From: DATATV01 sp035551355
GTDB taxonomy: Bacteria > Actinomycetota > Actinomycetes > Mycobacteriales > Pseudonocardiaceae
NCBI GenBank assembly: GCA_035551355.1
Contig: DASZNF010000035.1
Location: forward strand, 62,001 to 126,000
Direction: 5' to 3'
Length of the DNA: 64,000 nucleotides
Shown: one piece after another, positions 7,840 to 17,177 of the stretch
Layout: the number at the start of each line of letters is the position of its first letter
How positions within the stretch are numbered: position 1 is the first letter of the stretch
Notes under the pieces: model-generated
The model's input: the letters and a program-made list of their open reading frames with translations, nothing else
What the model was told of the DNA's origin: nothing
The model's database searches: none
Position numbers and translations under genes: made by a program

Positions 7840-8172
7840 TCAGGCCTGGGCCTTGGCGGCCGCGGCCTTGGCGGCCCTGGCCCTGACTGCGTCGCGGCGC
7901 AGCACCTTGGTCCGCAGCACCGTTTCGGACAGCGAGAGCTGACGGTCCATTTCCTTGACGGCGTCCGGCTCCGAGTTCACGTCGACCAGGGCGTAGATGC
8001 CCTCGGCCTGCTTGTTGATCTCGTAGGAGAGCCGGCGCTTGCCCCACACGTCGACCTTTTCCACACTTCCACCGGAAGTACGGATGACGTTGAGGTAGTT
8101 CTCCAGCGACGGAGCGACAGTGCGCTCGTCGAGGCTGGGGTCGAGGATGATCATAACCTCGTAATGACGCAT
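7840..8172 (-). CDS. rpsF: 30S ribosomal protein bS6
   Basis: 110 residues starting MRHYEVMIILDPSLDERTVAPS, matching the family start, so the ATG at 8172 is chosen. An AGGAGG lies about 12 bases before it. An in-frame GTG at 8181 would sit only 3 bases from AGGAGG and is less likely. The central GKRRLSYEINKQAEG strand is typical of bS6. The C-terminal tail is Ala/Arg/Lys-rich (RARAAKAAAAKAQA). It is the first gene of the rpsF-ssb-rpsR-rplI operon. bS6 partners with bS18 in the central domain of the 30S subunit. Confidence 0.96.
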   Translation of the reverse strand: MRHYEVMIILDPSLDERTVAPSLENYLNVIRTSGGSVEKVDVWGKRRLSYEINKQAEGIYALVDVNSEPDAVKEMDRQLSLSETVLRTKVLRRDAVRARAAKAAAAKAQA

Positions 8173-8256
8173 TCGGACCACTCACCTCCTGTGGACTCGG
8201 CGGCCACGGGCTTTCCGTGGCAGGAGGGTCGTTGCGTCAGCAACCCGGCAAGAATA

Positions 8257-8303
8257 CAGGGCGGCCGCGCCGACCCGGGAACGGGTCGAGCACGGCCGCC
8301 CTG
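8257..8303 (-). terminator. Terminator between the secreted-protein gene and rpsF
   Basis: An outer stem of CAGGGCGGCCG (8257-8267) and CGGCCGCCCTG (8293-8303) encloses an inner hairpin CGACCCG/CGGGTCG with a GGAA loop (8271-8288). It lies 14 bases past the stop of the leftward gene ending at 8318 and insulates the rpsF operon. Confidence 0.75.
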
Positions 8304-8317
8304 CGAAAAGAAATACT

Positions 8318-9340
8318 TCAGGCGGCAGGCACCCGGCGCAGCACCCAGGTGCGCACCAGGCCCGCGGTCACCCCGGACAGCGCCAGCACGGCCAGCAGCA
8401 TGGGCAGGCCCACCCCGCCGGGCAGCGAGCCGATGCCACCCAGCGCGGTCGCGTGCCCCGCGGTCTGCACATCGTCGCTGTTGTTGTTGCCCTGGCCCAG
8501 CACGCCGTAGCCGGGCGAGTAGCCGCTCACGTCGCCGCCGTAGCGCACCCCCGGGGACGGGGCGAACAACCCGGCCTCGGCGAACGGGATGCCCGCGTAG
8601 CGCTCGAACGGCGAGGTCGCGGAGCCGATGCCCAGCAGGTCCGAGGGCCAGGCCGCGTAGCCGGAGTCGCCGGACAGGCCGCCGACCGGAGCGGAGTTGC
8701 TGACCGGCATCTGGCTGGCGGCACCGCCGCCACCGGACCCGCTCGAACCCGAACCGCCGCCGGACTGCGACGCACCGCCCCCGCTACCGGAGGCGCCACC
8801 GGAGGCAGGCGCCAGGCCCAGGCTCTGCTGCACCTGCTGGGAGCCGTTGGCGATCGCCGCGGTGCCGTCCTGGGCCGCGCCTGCCGCGCCGTTCACCCCG
8901 GTGACCAGAACGTTGCAGGTGTCGGTGAGGGTGGAGCGGACCGAGGTGACCAGGGTGCCCAGGATCGGGCCGAGCAACGGAATGTTGTTCAGTTGCGCGA
9001 CGACCGCGTTGGCCACCTGCGCACCGGAAATCGTGCCGCTGCCCGTGGGCAGGGCGCCCAGCGGGATCGGCGGCAGGGCCAGGAAGGCCTGCTTGAACGG
9101 TGCGGCCAGGCCCGGACCCAGGATGGGTACCGCGTCGACCAGGTTCGTGATGGGCTGCACGACCGCGGCCGGGCTCAGTTCCACCGGGGTGCCCGGTGCG
9201 CCCTGCACACTTGTCGCGCAGCTGCCGATGATCACCGGTGTGGCGGCGACGGCCGCCCCTGACCCCGCCAGCACGCCGCCGGAGGCCACCGCGAGGGTGA
9301 GCCCGGAGGCCGCGGCGAGTCTCGCCCAGCGTCGCTGCAT
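8318..9340 (-). CDS. Exported, membrane-anchored surface protein
   Basis: 340 residues from ATG 9340, which has AAGGA seven bases upstream; further in-frame ATGs upstream lack this. It has a Sec signal (LAAASGLTLAVASGGVLAGSG, likely cut near AAVA). An alanine/leucine/proline-rich domain with two cysteines follows (IIGSCATS and LTDTCNVL, perhaps a disulfide), with repeated PILGPGLA/PLLGPILG phrases. Then come a Gly/Ser linker with GGGSGSSGSGGG-type runs and a C-terminal hydrophobic helix (GLPMLLAVLALSGVTAGLV) followed by RTWVLRR. That layout suggests anchoring in the membrane with the bulk outside. No enzyme motif is visible and the family is not recognised. It transcribes toward the ribosomal operon but is cut off by a terminator. 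Confidence 0.75.
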   Translation of the reverse strand: MQRRWARLAAASGLTLAVASGGVLAGSGAAVAATPVIIGSCATSVQGAPGTPVELSPAAVVQPITNLVDAVPILGPGLAAPFKQAFLALPPIPLGALPTGSGTISGAQVANAVVAQLNNIPLLGPILGTLVTSVRSTLTDTCNVLVTGVNGAAGAAQDGTAAIANGSQQVQQSLGLAPASGGASGSGGGASQSGGGSGSSGSGGGGAASQMPVSNSAPVGGLSGDSGYAAWPSDLLGIGSATSPFERYAGIPFAEAGLFAPSPGVRYGGDVSGYSPGYGVLGQGNNNSDDVQTAGHATALGGIGSLPGGVGLPMLLAVLALSGVTAGLVRTWVLRRVPAA

Positions 9341-9532
9341 GCCCATGTCCTTGCTGATCATACCGGCTGGTAGCTTCCAACCAGTAGAACGAACGTAACC
9401 CGGTCCGGTGACGCCGAAACCAGGCGTAACCTCATCGGGCAGATGGGTGAACACGTTTCGTCACGCACTGTCGACGACCGGCTCACCTCGGCGGTTCGGG
9501 GACCGACAGGCCACCCCGCTACCCTGGCCGAC

Positions 9533-10303
9533 ATGCTCATCGGTGCCCATGTCCGCGACGACGACCCGGTTGGCGCGGCGGCCGAGCGAGGGGCCGAAGT
9601 CGTCCAGTTCTTCCTGGGCGACCCGCAGGGCTGGAAGAAGCCACAGCCGCATCCGCAGACCGACACGTTGCTCGGCGGTGACCTGGCCGTGTACGTGCAC
9701 TCGCCCTACGTCATCAACGTGGCCTCGACCAACAACCGCATCCGGATCCCCAGCCGCAAGGCCGTGACCGACCACGCCACCGCCGCGGCCAAGGTGGGCG
9801 CGCGCGGGCTGGTGGTGCACGGCGGGCACGTCACCAGGGGCGAGGACCCGGCGGTCGGCATCGACAACTGGGTCAAGCTGTTCCAACGGCAGGCCGAGTC
9901 GGGCGGGTTCGCCGTGCCGATCCTGGTGGAGAACACCGCGGGCGGGGACAACGCCATGGCCCGCCGCTGGGACATGCTGGCCCGGCTGTGGGACCGGATC
10001 GGCTCCTTCGGCGCCGGTTTCTGCCTGGACACCTGTCACGCCTTCGCCGCCGGGGAGGACCTGGTGGACGTGGTCGAGCGGACCAGAGCCATCACCGGCC
10101 GGATCGACCTGGTGCACCTGAACAACTCCCGCGACGAGTTCGGTTCCTCCCGGGACCGGCACGCCAACATCGCCGAGGGCACCATCGAACCCGACGCGCT
10201 GGCCGCCGTGGTGCGCGCCGCGGCCGCGCCGGTGGTGGTGGAGACGCCCGCCGAAGGCCAGGCCGAGGACATCGCGTTCCTGCGCGCGGCCTGCTCCTCG
10301 TGA
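9533..10303 (+). CDS. nfo: Deoxyribonuclease IV (AP endonuclease)
   Basis: 256 residues of the zinc-dependent Nfo TIM-barrel family. MLIGAHV opens the barrel; VVHGGHV, ILVENTAGG, CLDTCHAF, VHLNNSRDEFGSSRDRH and the final VVVETP place the His/Asp/Glu metal ligands in the usual order. It nicks DNA 5' of abasic sites in base-excision repair. The start is ATG 9533. A TACCCT -10 box at 9520-9525 leaves a 7-base gap, so the mRNA is probably leaderless. The stop overlaps the GTG of the next gene by four bases (GTGA), so the GT87 gene is likely translated from the same message. Confidence 0.93.
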   Translation: MLIGAHVRDDDPVGAAAERGAEVVQFFLGDPQGWKKPQPHPQTDTLLGGDLAVYVHSPYVINVASTNNRIRIPSRKAVTDHATAAAKVGARGLVVHGGHVTRGEDPAVGIDNWVKLFQRQAESGGFAVPILVENTAGGDNAMARRWDMLARLWDRIGSFGAGFCLDTCHAFAAGEDLVDVVERTRAITGRIDLVHLNNSRDEFGSSRDRHANIAEGTIEPDALAAVVRAAAAPVVVETPAEGQAEDIAFLRAACSS

Positions 10304-11859
10304 CCGAGGAGCGAGTGACCGAGCGGATGGGCGAGGACCGGGGGGCCGGGTCGGACCCGGCCGGGGAGGACCTGGTGCGCGGCGGACCGGCGGCGCCGCC
10401 TGGCCCCCGGCCCGCACCGGGCGCGCGGTCCGGGCCGGCGCGGCGCACGCTGACCGGCCGGGACCTCGGGCACCTGGCGGTGGCGTTGATCGTGCTGCTG
10501 TGCGGCGCCACCCTGCTGCTGGGCTACCTGAACAAGGACCGCTGCGCCGGCCCGAGCTACGACCACCTCGGCCGCACCGTGGGTTTCCTGCAGCGGGCCG
10601 ACAAGGACGTGTGCTACTCCGACATCCAGTACCTCTGGGTCGGCCGGGACATCAACGAGCACGTCTTCCCCTACCTGCACGGCGGCATCGACGCCTCCGG
10701 CCAGTTGTTCGGCGGCACGGTGGAGTACCCGGTGCTGACCGGCCTGCTGATGTGGCTCGGCGCGCTGTTCGCGCACAACGACCATCAGTTCCTGCTCGAC
10801 TCCAGCCTGCTGCTCGCCCCGTTTGCCCTGGTCACCGCCTGGATGCTGGCCAAGATGGCGCGCTGGCGGGCGCTGGCCTGGGCGATCGGCCCGCCGCTTG
10901 TGCTCTACGCCTTCCACAACTGGGACCTGGCCGTGGCCGCCTGCGCGGTGGCCGCGGCCTATGTCGCGCATCGCGGCTGGGGCCGTGCCGGGCCGGGCAC
11001 ACCGCTGGTCCGCCGGGCCGTGGTGGCCGGGGTGTTCCTCGGCCTAGGCTTCGCGTTCAAGCTGTACCCGATCGTGTTCACGCTGCCGCTGATGCTGTAC
11101 GTGGGCACCGGCGGCGAGAGCGGCCGGGAGCTGCCGCCGGGACGACGGCGGATCACCGGCGCGGTGTGGGTCGCGGTGTCCACGGCGGTCACCGCGATCG
11201 TGGTGAACCTGCCGTTCATGCTGTTCGGCTACGCGGGCTGGCGCGCCTCGTTCACCTTCCAGGAGGACCGCTCGGTCGACATCACCACCAACTCGGTCTG
11301 GTTCTGGGCGTTCCGGCCCTACTCCGACCCGAGCGACAAGCCGTTCCAGGAACTGGTGGACCTGCTGTCCCCGACGCTGATCCTGGCCGCCTTCGCCCTG
11401 GCCGTCGGCCTGGGCTGGCTGCGCTACCGGCGGGAGGGCAGCTACCCGTGGATCGGCGTGTCCGCGGCCATGCTGTGCGGGTTCCTGCTGTTCCACAAGG
11501 TGCACTCACCGCAGTACACGTTGTGGCTGGTGCCGATGTTCTGCCTGCTGCGCATCCGCTGGGGCTGGGTGCTGGCCTACTTCGCCGCCGACGCGGCCAT
11601 GGGCGTCGGCATCTTCCGCTACTACTACGCGATCACCTACGGCAAGCCGTACGGCATCTACGACGGGTTCGCCGAGCAGGCCACGGTCATCGGCGTGTGG
11701 GGCCGGGCGGTGCTGCTGGTCGGGTTGTTCTTCGCGTTCCTGGCCGCCGATCCGGTGACCAGCGGGCCGCGCGGTGCGGCGGTCACGACTCCCGGCAGCA
11801 CACGCGCATGGTGGCTCCGACGGCCACTACCACCAGGGCGGCCGTCACCCCAAGGGTGA
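10300..11859 (+). CDS. GT87-family polyprenol-phosphate-dependent mannosyltransferase-like membrane protein
   Basis: 519 residues from a GTG overlapping the nfo stop; an in-frame GTG at 10315 behind GAGGAG is an alternative start. A Pro/Gly-rich cytoplasmic N-terminus is followed by about ten membrane helices. Landmarks of the GT87/DUF2029 family include VEYPVLTGLLMWLGALF, the FAFKLYPIVF stretch and FHKVHSPQYTLWLVP. Such proteins use polyprenyl-phosphate-linked sugars to extend mannan-type glycolipids or glycans on the outer face of the membrane. The real substrate is unknown. A related paralogue lies at 12250-13881 on the other strand. The last 77 bases overlap the 3' end of the small membrane protein on the opposite strand. 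Confidence 0.85.
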   Translation: MTEERVTERMGEDRGAGSDPAGEDLVRGGPAAPPGPRPAPGARSGPARRTLTGRDLGHLAVALIVLLCGATLLLGYLNKDRCAGPSYDHLGRTVGFLQRADKDVCYSDIQYLWVGRDINEHVFPYLHGGIDASGQLFGGTVEYPVLTGLLMWLGALFAHNDHQFLLDSSLLLAPFALVTAWMLAKMARWRALAWAIGPPLVLYAFHNWDLAVAACAVAAAYVAHRGWGRAGPGTPLVRRAVVAGVFLGLGFAFKLYPIVFTLPLMLYVGTGGESGRELPPGRRRITGAVWVAVSTAVTAIVVNLPFMLFGYAGWRASFTFQEDRSVDITTNSVWFWAFRPYSDPSDKPFQELVDLLSPTLILAAFALAVGLGWLRYRREGSYPWIGVSAAMLCGFLLFHKVHSPQYTLWLVPMFCLLRIRWGWVLAYFAADAAMGVGIFRYYYAITYGKPYGIYDGFAEQATVIGVWGRAVLLVGLFFAFLAADPVTSGPRGAAVTTPGSTRAWWLRRPLPPGRPSPQG

Positions 11860-12010
11860 GGGCGATGACCCCGACCAGGCACAGCACCACGACCAGCACG
11901 GCCGCGGCCACCCGCCGGTTGGGCGCCCACCAGTCACCGACCACCAGATCCAGCAGCCGCCCGGCCCGGGCCCGGGCGGGCATGCTCAGGTGGATACGGA
12001 CATGGGTCAC
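11783..12010 (-). CDS. Small two-helix membrane protein
   Basis: A GTG at 12010 follows AAGGAG with eight bases between, giving 75 residues. A basic amphipathic N-terminus (MTHVRIHLSMPARARAGRLL) precedes two closely spaced hydrophobic helices: VAAAVLVVVLCLVGVIALTL and VTAALVVVAVGATM. The C-terminus is short with a Cys pair (VCCRES). The 3' end overlaps the convergent GT87 gene by 77 bases. I know a comparable small membrane gene only by type, not by name. A role alongside the glycosyltransferases is suggested by position only. Confidence 0.6.
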   Translation of the reverse strand: MTHVRIHLSMPARARAGRLLDLVVGDWWAPNRRVAAAVLVVVLCLVGVIALTLGVTAALVVVAVGATMRVCCRES

Positions 12011-12162
12011 CGAGGTGGCTCCTTGGCGGATCGAGTCGGGGTGTGGCGGCGGCGAACTCGGATTCGCGAGGCTCACCGCCAATCATGGCGCGGACGATCT
12101 TGTGGTCGGAGCGTTACCTGACCATCACGCGCCGAACGGTGGTCACTGAACGGCGAGCGGTC

Positions 12163-12179
12163 ACCACCCATCCGGTGGT
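12163..12179 (-). terminator. Short hairpin beyond the leftward GT87 gene
   Basis: ACCACC (12163-12168) and GGTGGT (12174-12179) pair around a CATCC loop, about 70 bases past the stop at 12250. It is short and has no U run, so this call is weak. Nothing else was recognised in 12011-12249, which also holds the promoter of the small membrane gene. Confidence 0.3.
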
Positions 12180-12249
12180 ATCAACCGTCCGTAATCACCG
12201 GCGGATCGGCGACGGTCGCCGTCTGGGTACGAGCTGCGGCCCCTTCGCG

Positions 12250-13881
12250 TCACCCGGTCGTGGCGAGCTCCGGGTTCGACCGTCGGCGGCTACCCAACGT
12301 GAAACGGTCCGGGGCGCCGTCCAGGAAGCCGCCGGCCGGATCGTCGTCCCCGGCCAGCCGGACCAGATCCATCGACGGCCGGTAGATCTCCCAGATGATC
12401 AGCGCGCACAGCCCGACCACGGCCAGATCGCGCAGGATCACCATGCCGAGGAACCAGCCCTGCGGCAGCCCGCGGTCGTCCTGGTGCTGGGACAGATTGG
12501 CCAGCTCCAGGTAGTACATCATGCGCGGGAACCAGACCAGCGCGTCGATCACCATCCAGGACAGCAGCACCTTCCACCGCGGGATGGCCAGCACGGCCAG
12601 CGGCACCAGCCACAGCGAATACTGCGGCGACCACACCTTGTTGGTCAGCAGGAACGCCGCGATCAGCAGGAACCCCAGCTGGGCCAGCCGGGGCCTGCGC
12701 GGCGCGGACAGCGCGATCCAGGCGATCCCGGCGCAGCACAGCGCGAACAGCACGAAGATCACGCCGTTGAGCAGCGTCGGGGTGGCGTGCGCGGGCAGGT
12801 TCGAGTCGAACCCGGGCCAGCCGGTGAAGTAGGAGACCACGTTGTACAGCGAGTCCGGATCGGCGCCGCGCTGGTCGTTGAGCCGGAAGAACTCCTGCCA
12901 GCCCGGGTGGTAGAGGATCGCGATCGGCGCGTTCACCACCGCCCAGGCCACGATCGCGCCCCCGGTGCAGCGGGTCCACTCGCGCATCTTTCCGGTGCGC
13001 AGACACAGCAGCAGCAACGGGAACAACAGGAACGCCGGATACAGCTTGGCCGCCGCGCCCAGCCCGAGCAGCACCCCGGCCAGCACCGGTTTCTTCCGCG
13101 ACCAGGCCAGGATGCCGCCGGCGGCGAACGCGGCGGCGACCGCGTCGAAGTTGGTGAACGCCTGCACGATGACCAGTGGCGAGGCGGCGATCAGCAGCCC
13201 GTCCCACGGGCGTCTGCGGGCCGTTCGGGTGGTCGCCCACACGCAGACCAGCCAGGCCAGCCCGAGCAGCAGCGCGCCGATGTCGAAATACACCACCACG
13301 GTCATCGCGCTGGGCAGTAACCCGGTGGCGCCGGCCAGCTTCACCCAGCCCTGGGCCAGCCGCGCGTTCATCCACTGGAACATTCCGGTCAGAACCGGGT
13401 ACTCCATGTACCGGGTCTGCGCGGCCGCGGTGCCCGGGTTGTCCACCCAGGACGTCTTGTACGGGAAGGTGCTGGGCTGGTCCAGCCGCTCCGCGGTGTA
13501 GAGCGGCACCACGTCGGAGTAGCAGAACGCCACGTACTGCCGGTTGGCCCGCCAGTCCAGCTGCCGGATCCCGTTGCCGTCGGTGTACTGCTGGACGCAC
13601 GGCGCCTTGACGAACCAGCTCAGCGAAAGCGCGACGATGCCGATCAGCAGCACCGCGCGCAGCGGCGACCAGAACCAGTGCCGGCCGAGGACGGCGTGCC
13701 GGCCCAGCGGCCCGCCGATCAGCTTGCTGGACTGGCGGCCGATGGATTCGGTCCAGCTCGGCACGACCCGTTCGTCGGGACCGAGGCTGTCGGTCGCCGC
13801 CAGTTCGGCGAGCTCGGCGTCGGTGAGCTCGTCGTCGGGTTCGGTCTCGGTGTCGGTCAGGTCTGCCTGGCTGCTGGCCAC
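12250..13881 (-). CDS. GT87-family membrane glycosyltransferase
   Basis: 543 residues from GTG 13881, which has no Shine-Dalgarno but a TACCAT box seven bases upstream (leaderless). An acidic cytoplasmic N-terminus (TDTETEPDDELTDAELAEL) precedes about eleven membrane helices. Family marks are MEYPVLTGMFQWM, AAAKLYPAFLLFPLLLL and NKVWSPQYSLWLVPL. It matches the position of M. tuberculosis Rv0051 next to ponA1. Action on a lipid-linked sugar in envelope glycan synthesis is known for the family; the acceptor is not known here. It lies downstream of PBP on the same strand, but a very strong hairpin separates the two. Confidence 0.88.
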   Translation of the reverse strand: MASSQADLTDTETEPDDELTDAELAELAATDSLGPDERVVPSWTESIGRQSSKLIGGPLGRHAVLGRHWFWSPLRAVLLIGIVALSLSWFVKAPCVQQYTDGNGIRQLDWRANRQYVAFCYSDVVPLYTAERLDQPSTFPYKTSWVDNPGTAAAQTRYMEYPVLTGMFQWMNARLAQGWVKLAGATGLLPSAMTVVVYFDIGALLLGLAWLVCVWATTRTARRRPWDGLLIAASPLVIVQAFTNFDAVAAAFAAGGILAWSRKKPVLAGVLLGLGAAAKLYPAFLLFPLLLLCLRTGKMREWTRCTGGAIVAWAVVNAPIAILYHPGWQEFFRLNDQRGADPDSLYNVVSYFTGWPGFDSNLPAHATPTLLNGVIFVLFALCCAGIAWIALSAPRRPRLAQLGFLLIAAFLLTNKVWSPQYSLWLVPLAVLAIPRWKVLLSWMVIDALVWFPRMMYYLELANLSQHQDDRGLPQGWFLGMVILRDLAVVGLCALIIWEIYRPSMDLVRLAGDDDPAGGFLDGAPDRFTLGSRRRSNPELATTG

Positions 13882-13971
13882 CTGCCGGATGGTAGAGGCC
13901 GCCGTGTCGGGTCCGAGTAGGAGGAGTTGCTCTTTGTCGCGCCGGACACTCCGGGCCCGGCGAACCGGCCC

Positions 13972-14022
13972 GGACCAGCCGGAAGGGGCCGGGCACAGTG
14001 CCCGGCCCCTTCCGGCTGGTCC
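13972..14022 (-). terminator. Perfect 24-bp stem terminator after the PBP gene
   Basis: Arms 13972-13995 and 13999-14022 are perfectly complementary over 24 base pairs with a three-base CAG loop. The right arm ends 8 bases from the PBP stop, so on the PBP mRNA this is an immediate, very stable hairpin. No long U run follows. Confidence 0.88.
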
Positions 14023-14029
14023 GCTGCGT

Positions 14030-17000
14030 TTAACCCCCGCCGGGGCCGGCAGCGCCGGTGTCGTTGCCCCCGTTGCCGGGATTGCCTGTGTTGCCAGTGG
14101 TGCACAACAGTCCACAATCACCGGTCGGCGGTGTGGACGTGTGGTGATGCGGCTGGCTCGCCGTGGTGTCCGTGGTGGTGGACCCGCCGTTCCCGCCGCC
14201 GTTGTCGGTGGTCTGGGTGACCGAACTGGAGCCGCCCGAACCGCCGTTCGTGCCGTCCGTGGCACCGGCGCTGGCCTGCGAGTTGGTCACGAAGTTCCAG
14301 CCGCCCTGGATCAGGTTGCTGGTGCCGAACTGCTGGATCGGCGAATTGTTCAGATAGGAGTTCATGTAGGCCTGCCAGATATAAGCAGGCTCCTCCCGGC
14401 CGAACACCGAGTAGTCCTTCTCCGCGCCCACCCCGTTGTGATAGTCGCCGAAGATCGGCGCGATGTGATCGGAATGGCCGAACCACACCGCGGTCACGAC
14501 TTTCGGGGTGAAGCCCACCGTCCAGGCGTCCGAGTCGTACCCGGTGGCGGTGCCCGTGGCGTCGTTGTAGCCCTGGGTACCGGTCTTGGCCGCGCTGGGC
14601 CGCCCGCCGGACAACGCGAACCCGCCGCCGCCGGACTTGGCCGCGACCTGGGTCAGCGACTCGGTCACGGTGGCCGCGATCGTCGAGTTGGTGGTCGGAT
14701 CGGAACTGAACGCCTGCTTGGCCGGCGTGTTGAACTGATACAACACGTTGTTGTCGTTGATGTCGGTGACCTTGCTGACGAAGTGCGCCGGGATGTACAT
14801 CCCGTTGTCGGCGAAGGTCGAGTAGCCCTGTGCCTGGTCGATCACCCGCACCGGGTACTGACCGATGGAGATACCACCGTCGATCGAACCCTTGTACTGG
14901 CCGGTGTCGTTCATCAGCGAGACGAACGGGGCGCCGATGGCCGGGTTGATGGTGTTCGGGATGCCCGCGTCCAGCGCGGCCTGCCGGACGCTCTTCACGC
15001 CGACGTCGTCCGCGCCCATCTTGTAGAACACCGTGTTGACCGACTGGGTCATGGCGTCCCACACGGTCATCTGGGGCGAGCCCTCACCGTCGGAGTTGTG
15101 CACCAGGTGCCCGTCGATGGTCTGTTTGTCCGTTCCGTCGTAGACCGACTGCAGGCCGATCTTGTCCGGATGAGTCTGCAGACCCGCGGTGAACACGTAG
15201 GGCTTGAACGACGAACCCGGTTGATGCGGGCTCGCCGCCAGGTCGTAGGCCGTGGACCCGTCTCCGCCGTAGTAGGCGATGATGCCGCCGGTGGTCGGGT
15301 CCATGGAGACCATGGCGGCCGCTTCGGACTTGTTGATCGTCTGCCCGTGCACCGTGGTGGTGCCGCCGCCGGTGAACGCGGTGTCCTTGCTCATGATCTG
15401 GTTGACCGCGTTCTCGGCGTCGGTCTGCGCGTTCGGGTCGATCGTGGTGTAGATCTTGGCGCCGTTCTTCTGCAACGACGTCTGACTCCAGCCGTCCGCA
15501 TCGAGCTCGTTGATGACGGCGTCCTCGATGTACTGGCGGACCGGGGACAGCTTGCCGGTGCCCTGACTGTCCGACTTGGACACCGTCTGCGGGAACTGGG
15601 CCGAGGTGTGGTTGGCGGCGTAGTAGGCCGGGGTGACGAAGTTGTTGGCCTGCATCCGGCTCATCGTGAACTGCCACCGCTGCGTCTCGGTGTCCTGGTC
15701 CCAGCCGAGACCGGGCTTGTTGATCATGCCGGCCAGCAGTGACGCCTGCGACGGGGACAGCTGCTCGGCCTTCACCCCGAAGTAGTTCTGCGCGGCCGAC
15801 TCGATGCCGTAGGCGCCGCGGCCGAAGTACACCGTGTTCAGGTAGGCCGCCAGGATGGCGTCCTTGGAGTAGCTGTTGGTCATCTTGAACGCCTGCACGA
15901 CCTCGTTGGCCTTACGGGTCAACGTGTGCTGGTCGTTGCCGGTGGCGACCTTGATGTACTCCTGGGTGATCGTGGAACCACCACCGGAACCGCCGGTGGC
16001 CTGGTTGACCACGGTGCGCAGGATGGCGCTGATGTCGAAGCCGGGGTCGGTCTCGAAGTGCTCGTCCTCGGCCGCCTCCACCGCCTGCCGCACGTTCTGC
16101 GGGATCTGGTTGGGCTCGATCAGCGTGCGGGTGCCGTTGGACAGCGTGGCCATCACGCTGCCGTCCGAGTAGTAGATGGTCAGCGGCTGGTTCTCGCTGG
16201 CCGCCAGCGCGGCCGGGTCGGGCACGCTGGCGAACTGGTACATCACGAAGAACGCCGCGATCGGCCCGAGGATCAGCAGCGCGCCGGCGATGTACACACC
16301 GCGCCGCACCCGGCGCCAGATCTTGGCCCGCTTGTCCATGTCGTCCACCGCCGCAGGCATCGGCCGGCTGGGCGGCCCCTCCTCGTCCAGCGGGGTGACC
16401 GCATTGTCCAGGTAGTCGTCGTCGCGGTGGGTCAGCAGCGCCGGTTCGGGCGCGAACTCCGGCTCGCCCACCGGGGGCATCAGGTCGGTCGGCCCCTCGC
16501 CGGGGTGGGCGCCGGGCCGGCCCGCGCCGGGACCGGCCGGACCGCCGGGCCGCCCAGGCGGGCGCTGACCGGGTCTGCCGGGGGGCGGGGCCGCGCCGTT
16601 GCGCACGGTCGGCGAGTTGGGGCCGGGCGGGGGCACCCGGGTGGTGGGCGGCGGTCCACCGGGACGGCCGCCCGGAGCGCCGGGGCCACCGGGAGGACCG
16701 CCGGGCGCGCCCGGGCCGGTGCGGGGGCCGGGGCCGACGCGGCGAGGCGGGTTGCCCGGGGGCACCCGCCGGGTGCCGTTGGGGTCGCCGCCCGCGTTCG
16801 GACCCCGCCGGGTCGGCTCGGGCGGAGTTTGCCGGGCAGAGGCATCGTGCCGGGGTGCGTCGCCGCCGCCATGGCGCGGGGGCTCCGCGGGTGGGGTGCG
16901 CCGGGTGGCGCCCGCGTCACCCGAGGGGCTGGACGCTGGCCGTCCGCCGCCCGGCGGCTGGGCATGCTGCCCGCCCGCCGGCCGACCAGGGGGCGGCTGC

Positions 17001-17101
17001 CGGGCGAGGTCGGGGTCGTCTCCGGTCGGCCACTGGTTGCTCTCACCAGTCGGCCACTGGGGCGCACGACCACGTCCCGGGTCGTCGCGATGGTCAGTCA
17101 C
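14030..17101 (-). CDS. ponA: Bifunctional penicillin-binding protein (class A PBP)
   Basis: 1023 residues from GTG 17101 behind GGAGG (nine bases). Residues 1-250 are a Pro/Gly/Arg-rich disordered cytoplasmic tail. A single membrane anchor lies at 267-290. The GT51 glycosyltransferase domain follows, with EDEHFETDPGFD near 345 and GGSTITQEYIKV near 374, to polymerise lipid II. The transpeptidase domain has S630SFK, S687VN and K839TG, the three active-site motifs, and crosslinks peptides outside the membrane. The C-terminal ~90 residues are Gly/Ser/Thr-rich and end with two cysteines. The position beside the DUF5318 gene and ino1 matches ponA1 of M. tuberculosis. The tail lengths at both ends exceed those of minimal PBPs. 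Confidence 0.95.
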   Translation of the reverse strand: MTDHRDDPGRGRAPQWPTGESNQWPTGDDPDLARQPPPGRPAGGQHAQPPGGGRPASSPSGDAGATRRTPPAEPPRHGGGDAPRHDASARQTPPEPTRRGPNAGGDPNGTRRVPPGNPPRRVGPGPRTGPGAPGGPPGGPGAPGGRPGGPPPTTRVPPPGPNSPTVRNGAAPPPGRPGQRPPGRPGGPAGPGAGRPGAHPGEGPTDLMPPVGEPEFAPEPALLTHRDDDYLDNAVTPLDEEGPPSRPMPAAVDDMDKRAKIWRRVRRGVYIAGALLILGPIAAFFVMYQFASVPDPAALAASENQPLTIYYSDGSVMATLSNGTRTLIEPNQIPQNVRQAVEAAEDEHFETDPGFDISAILRTVVNQATGGSGGGSTITQEYIKVATGNDQHTLTRKANEVVQAFKMTNSYSKDAILAAYLNTVYFGRGAYGIESAAQNYFGVKAEQLSPSQASLLAGMINKPGLGWDQDTETQRWQFTMSRMQANNFVTPAYYAANHTSAQFPQTVSKSDSQGTGKLSPVRQYIEDAVINELDADGWSQTSLQKNGAKIYTTIDPNAQTDAENAVNQIMSKDTAFTGGGTTTVHGQTINKSEAAAMVSMDPTTGGIIAYYGGDGSTAYDLAASPHQPGSSFKPYVFTAGLQTHPDKIGLQSVYDGTDKQTIDGHLVHNSDGEGSPQMTVWDAMTQSVNTVFYKMGADDVGVKSVRQAALDAGIPNTINPAIGAPFVSLMNDTGQYKGSIDGGISIGQYPVRVIDQAQGYSTFADNGMYIPAHFVSKVTDINDNNVLYQFNTPAKQAFSSDPTTNSTIAATVTESLTQVAAKSGGGGFALSGGRPSAAKTGTQGYNDATGTATGYDSDAWTVGFTPKVVTAVWFGHSDHIAPIFGDYHNGVGAEKDYSVFGREEPAYIWQAYMNSYLNNSPIQQFGTSNLIQGGWNFVTNSQASAGATDGTNGGSGGSSSVTQTTDNGGGNGGSTTTDTTASQPHHHTSTPPTGDCGLLCTTGNTGNPGNGGNDTGAAGPGGG

Positions 17102-17177
17102 TTAAAACGGCCTCCCGCATGGCCGCACCCACCGGGGTGCGGCGTTCGGTGCTGGTCAGACGGCGTTTCCGCGCGTC

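Noticed and set aside
14030..17101. A frameshifted or fused PBP because of its 250-residue Pro/Gly N-terminus
   Set aside because: The frame is continuous with a good ribosome site at the GTG; long disordered cytoplasmic tails are common in actinobacterial class A PBPs.
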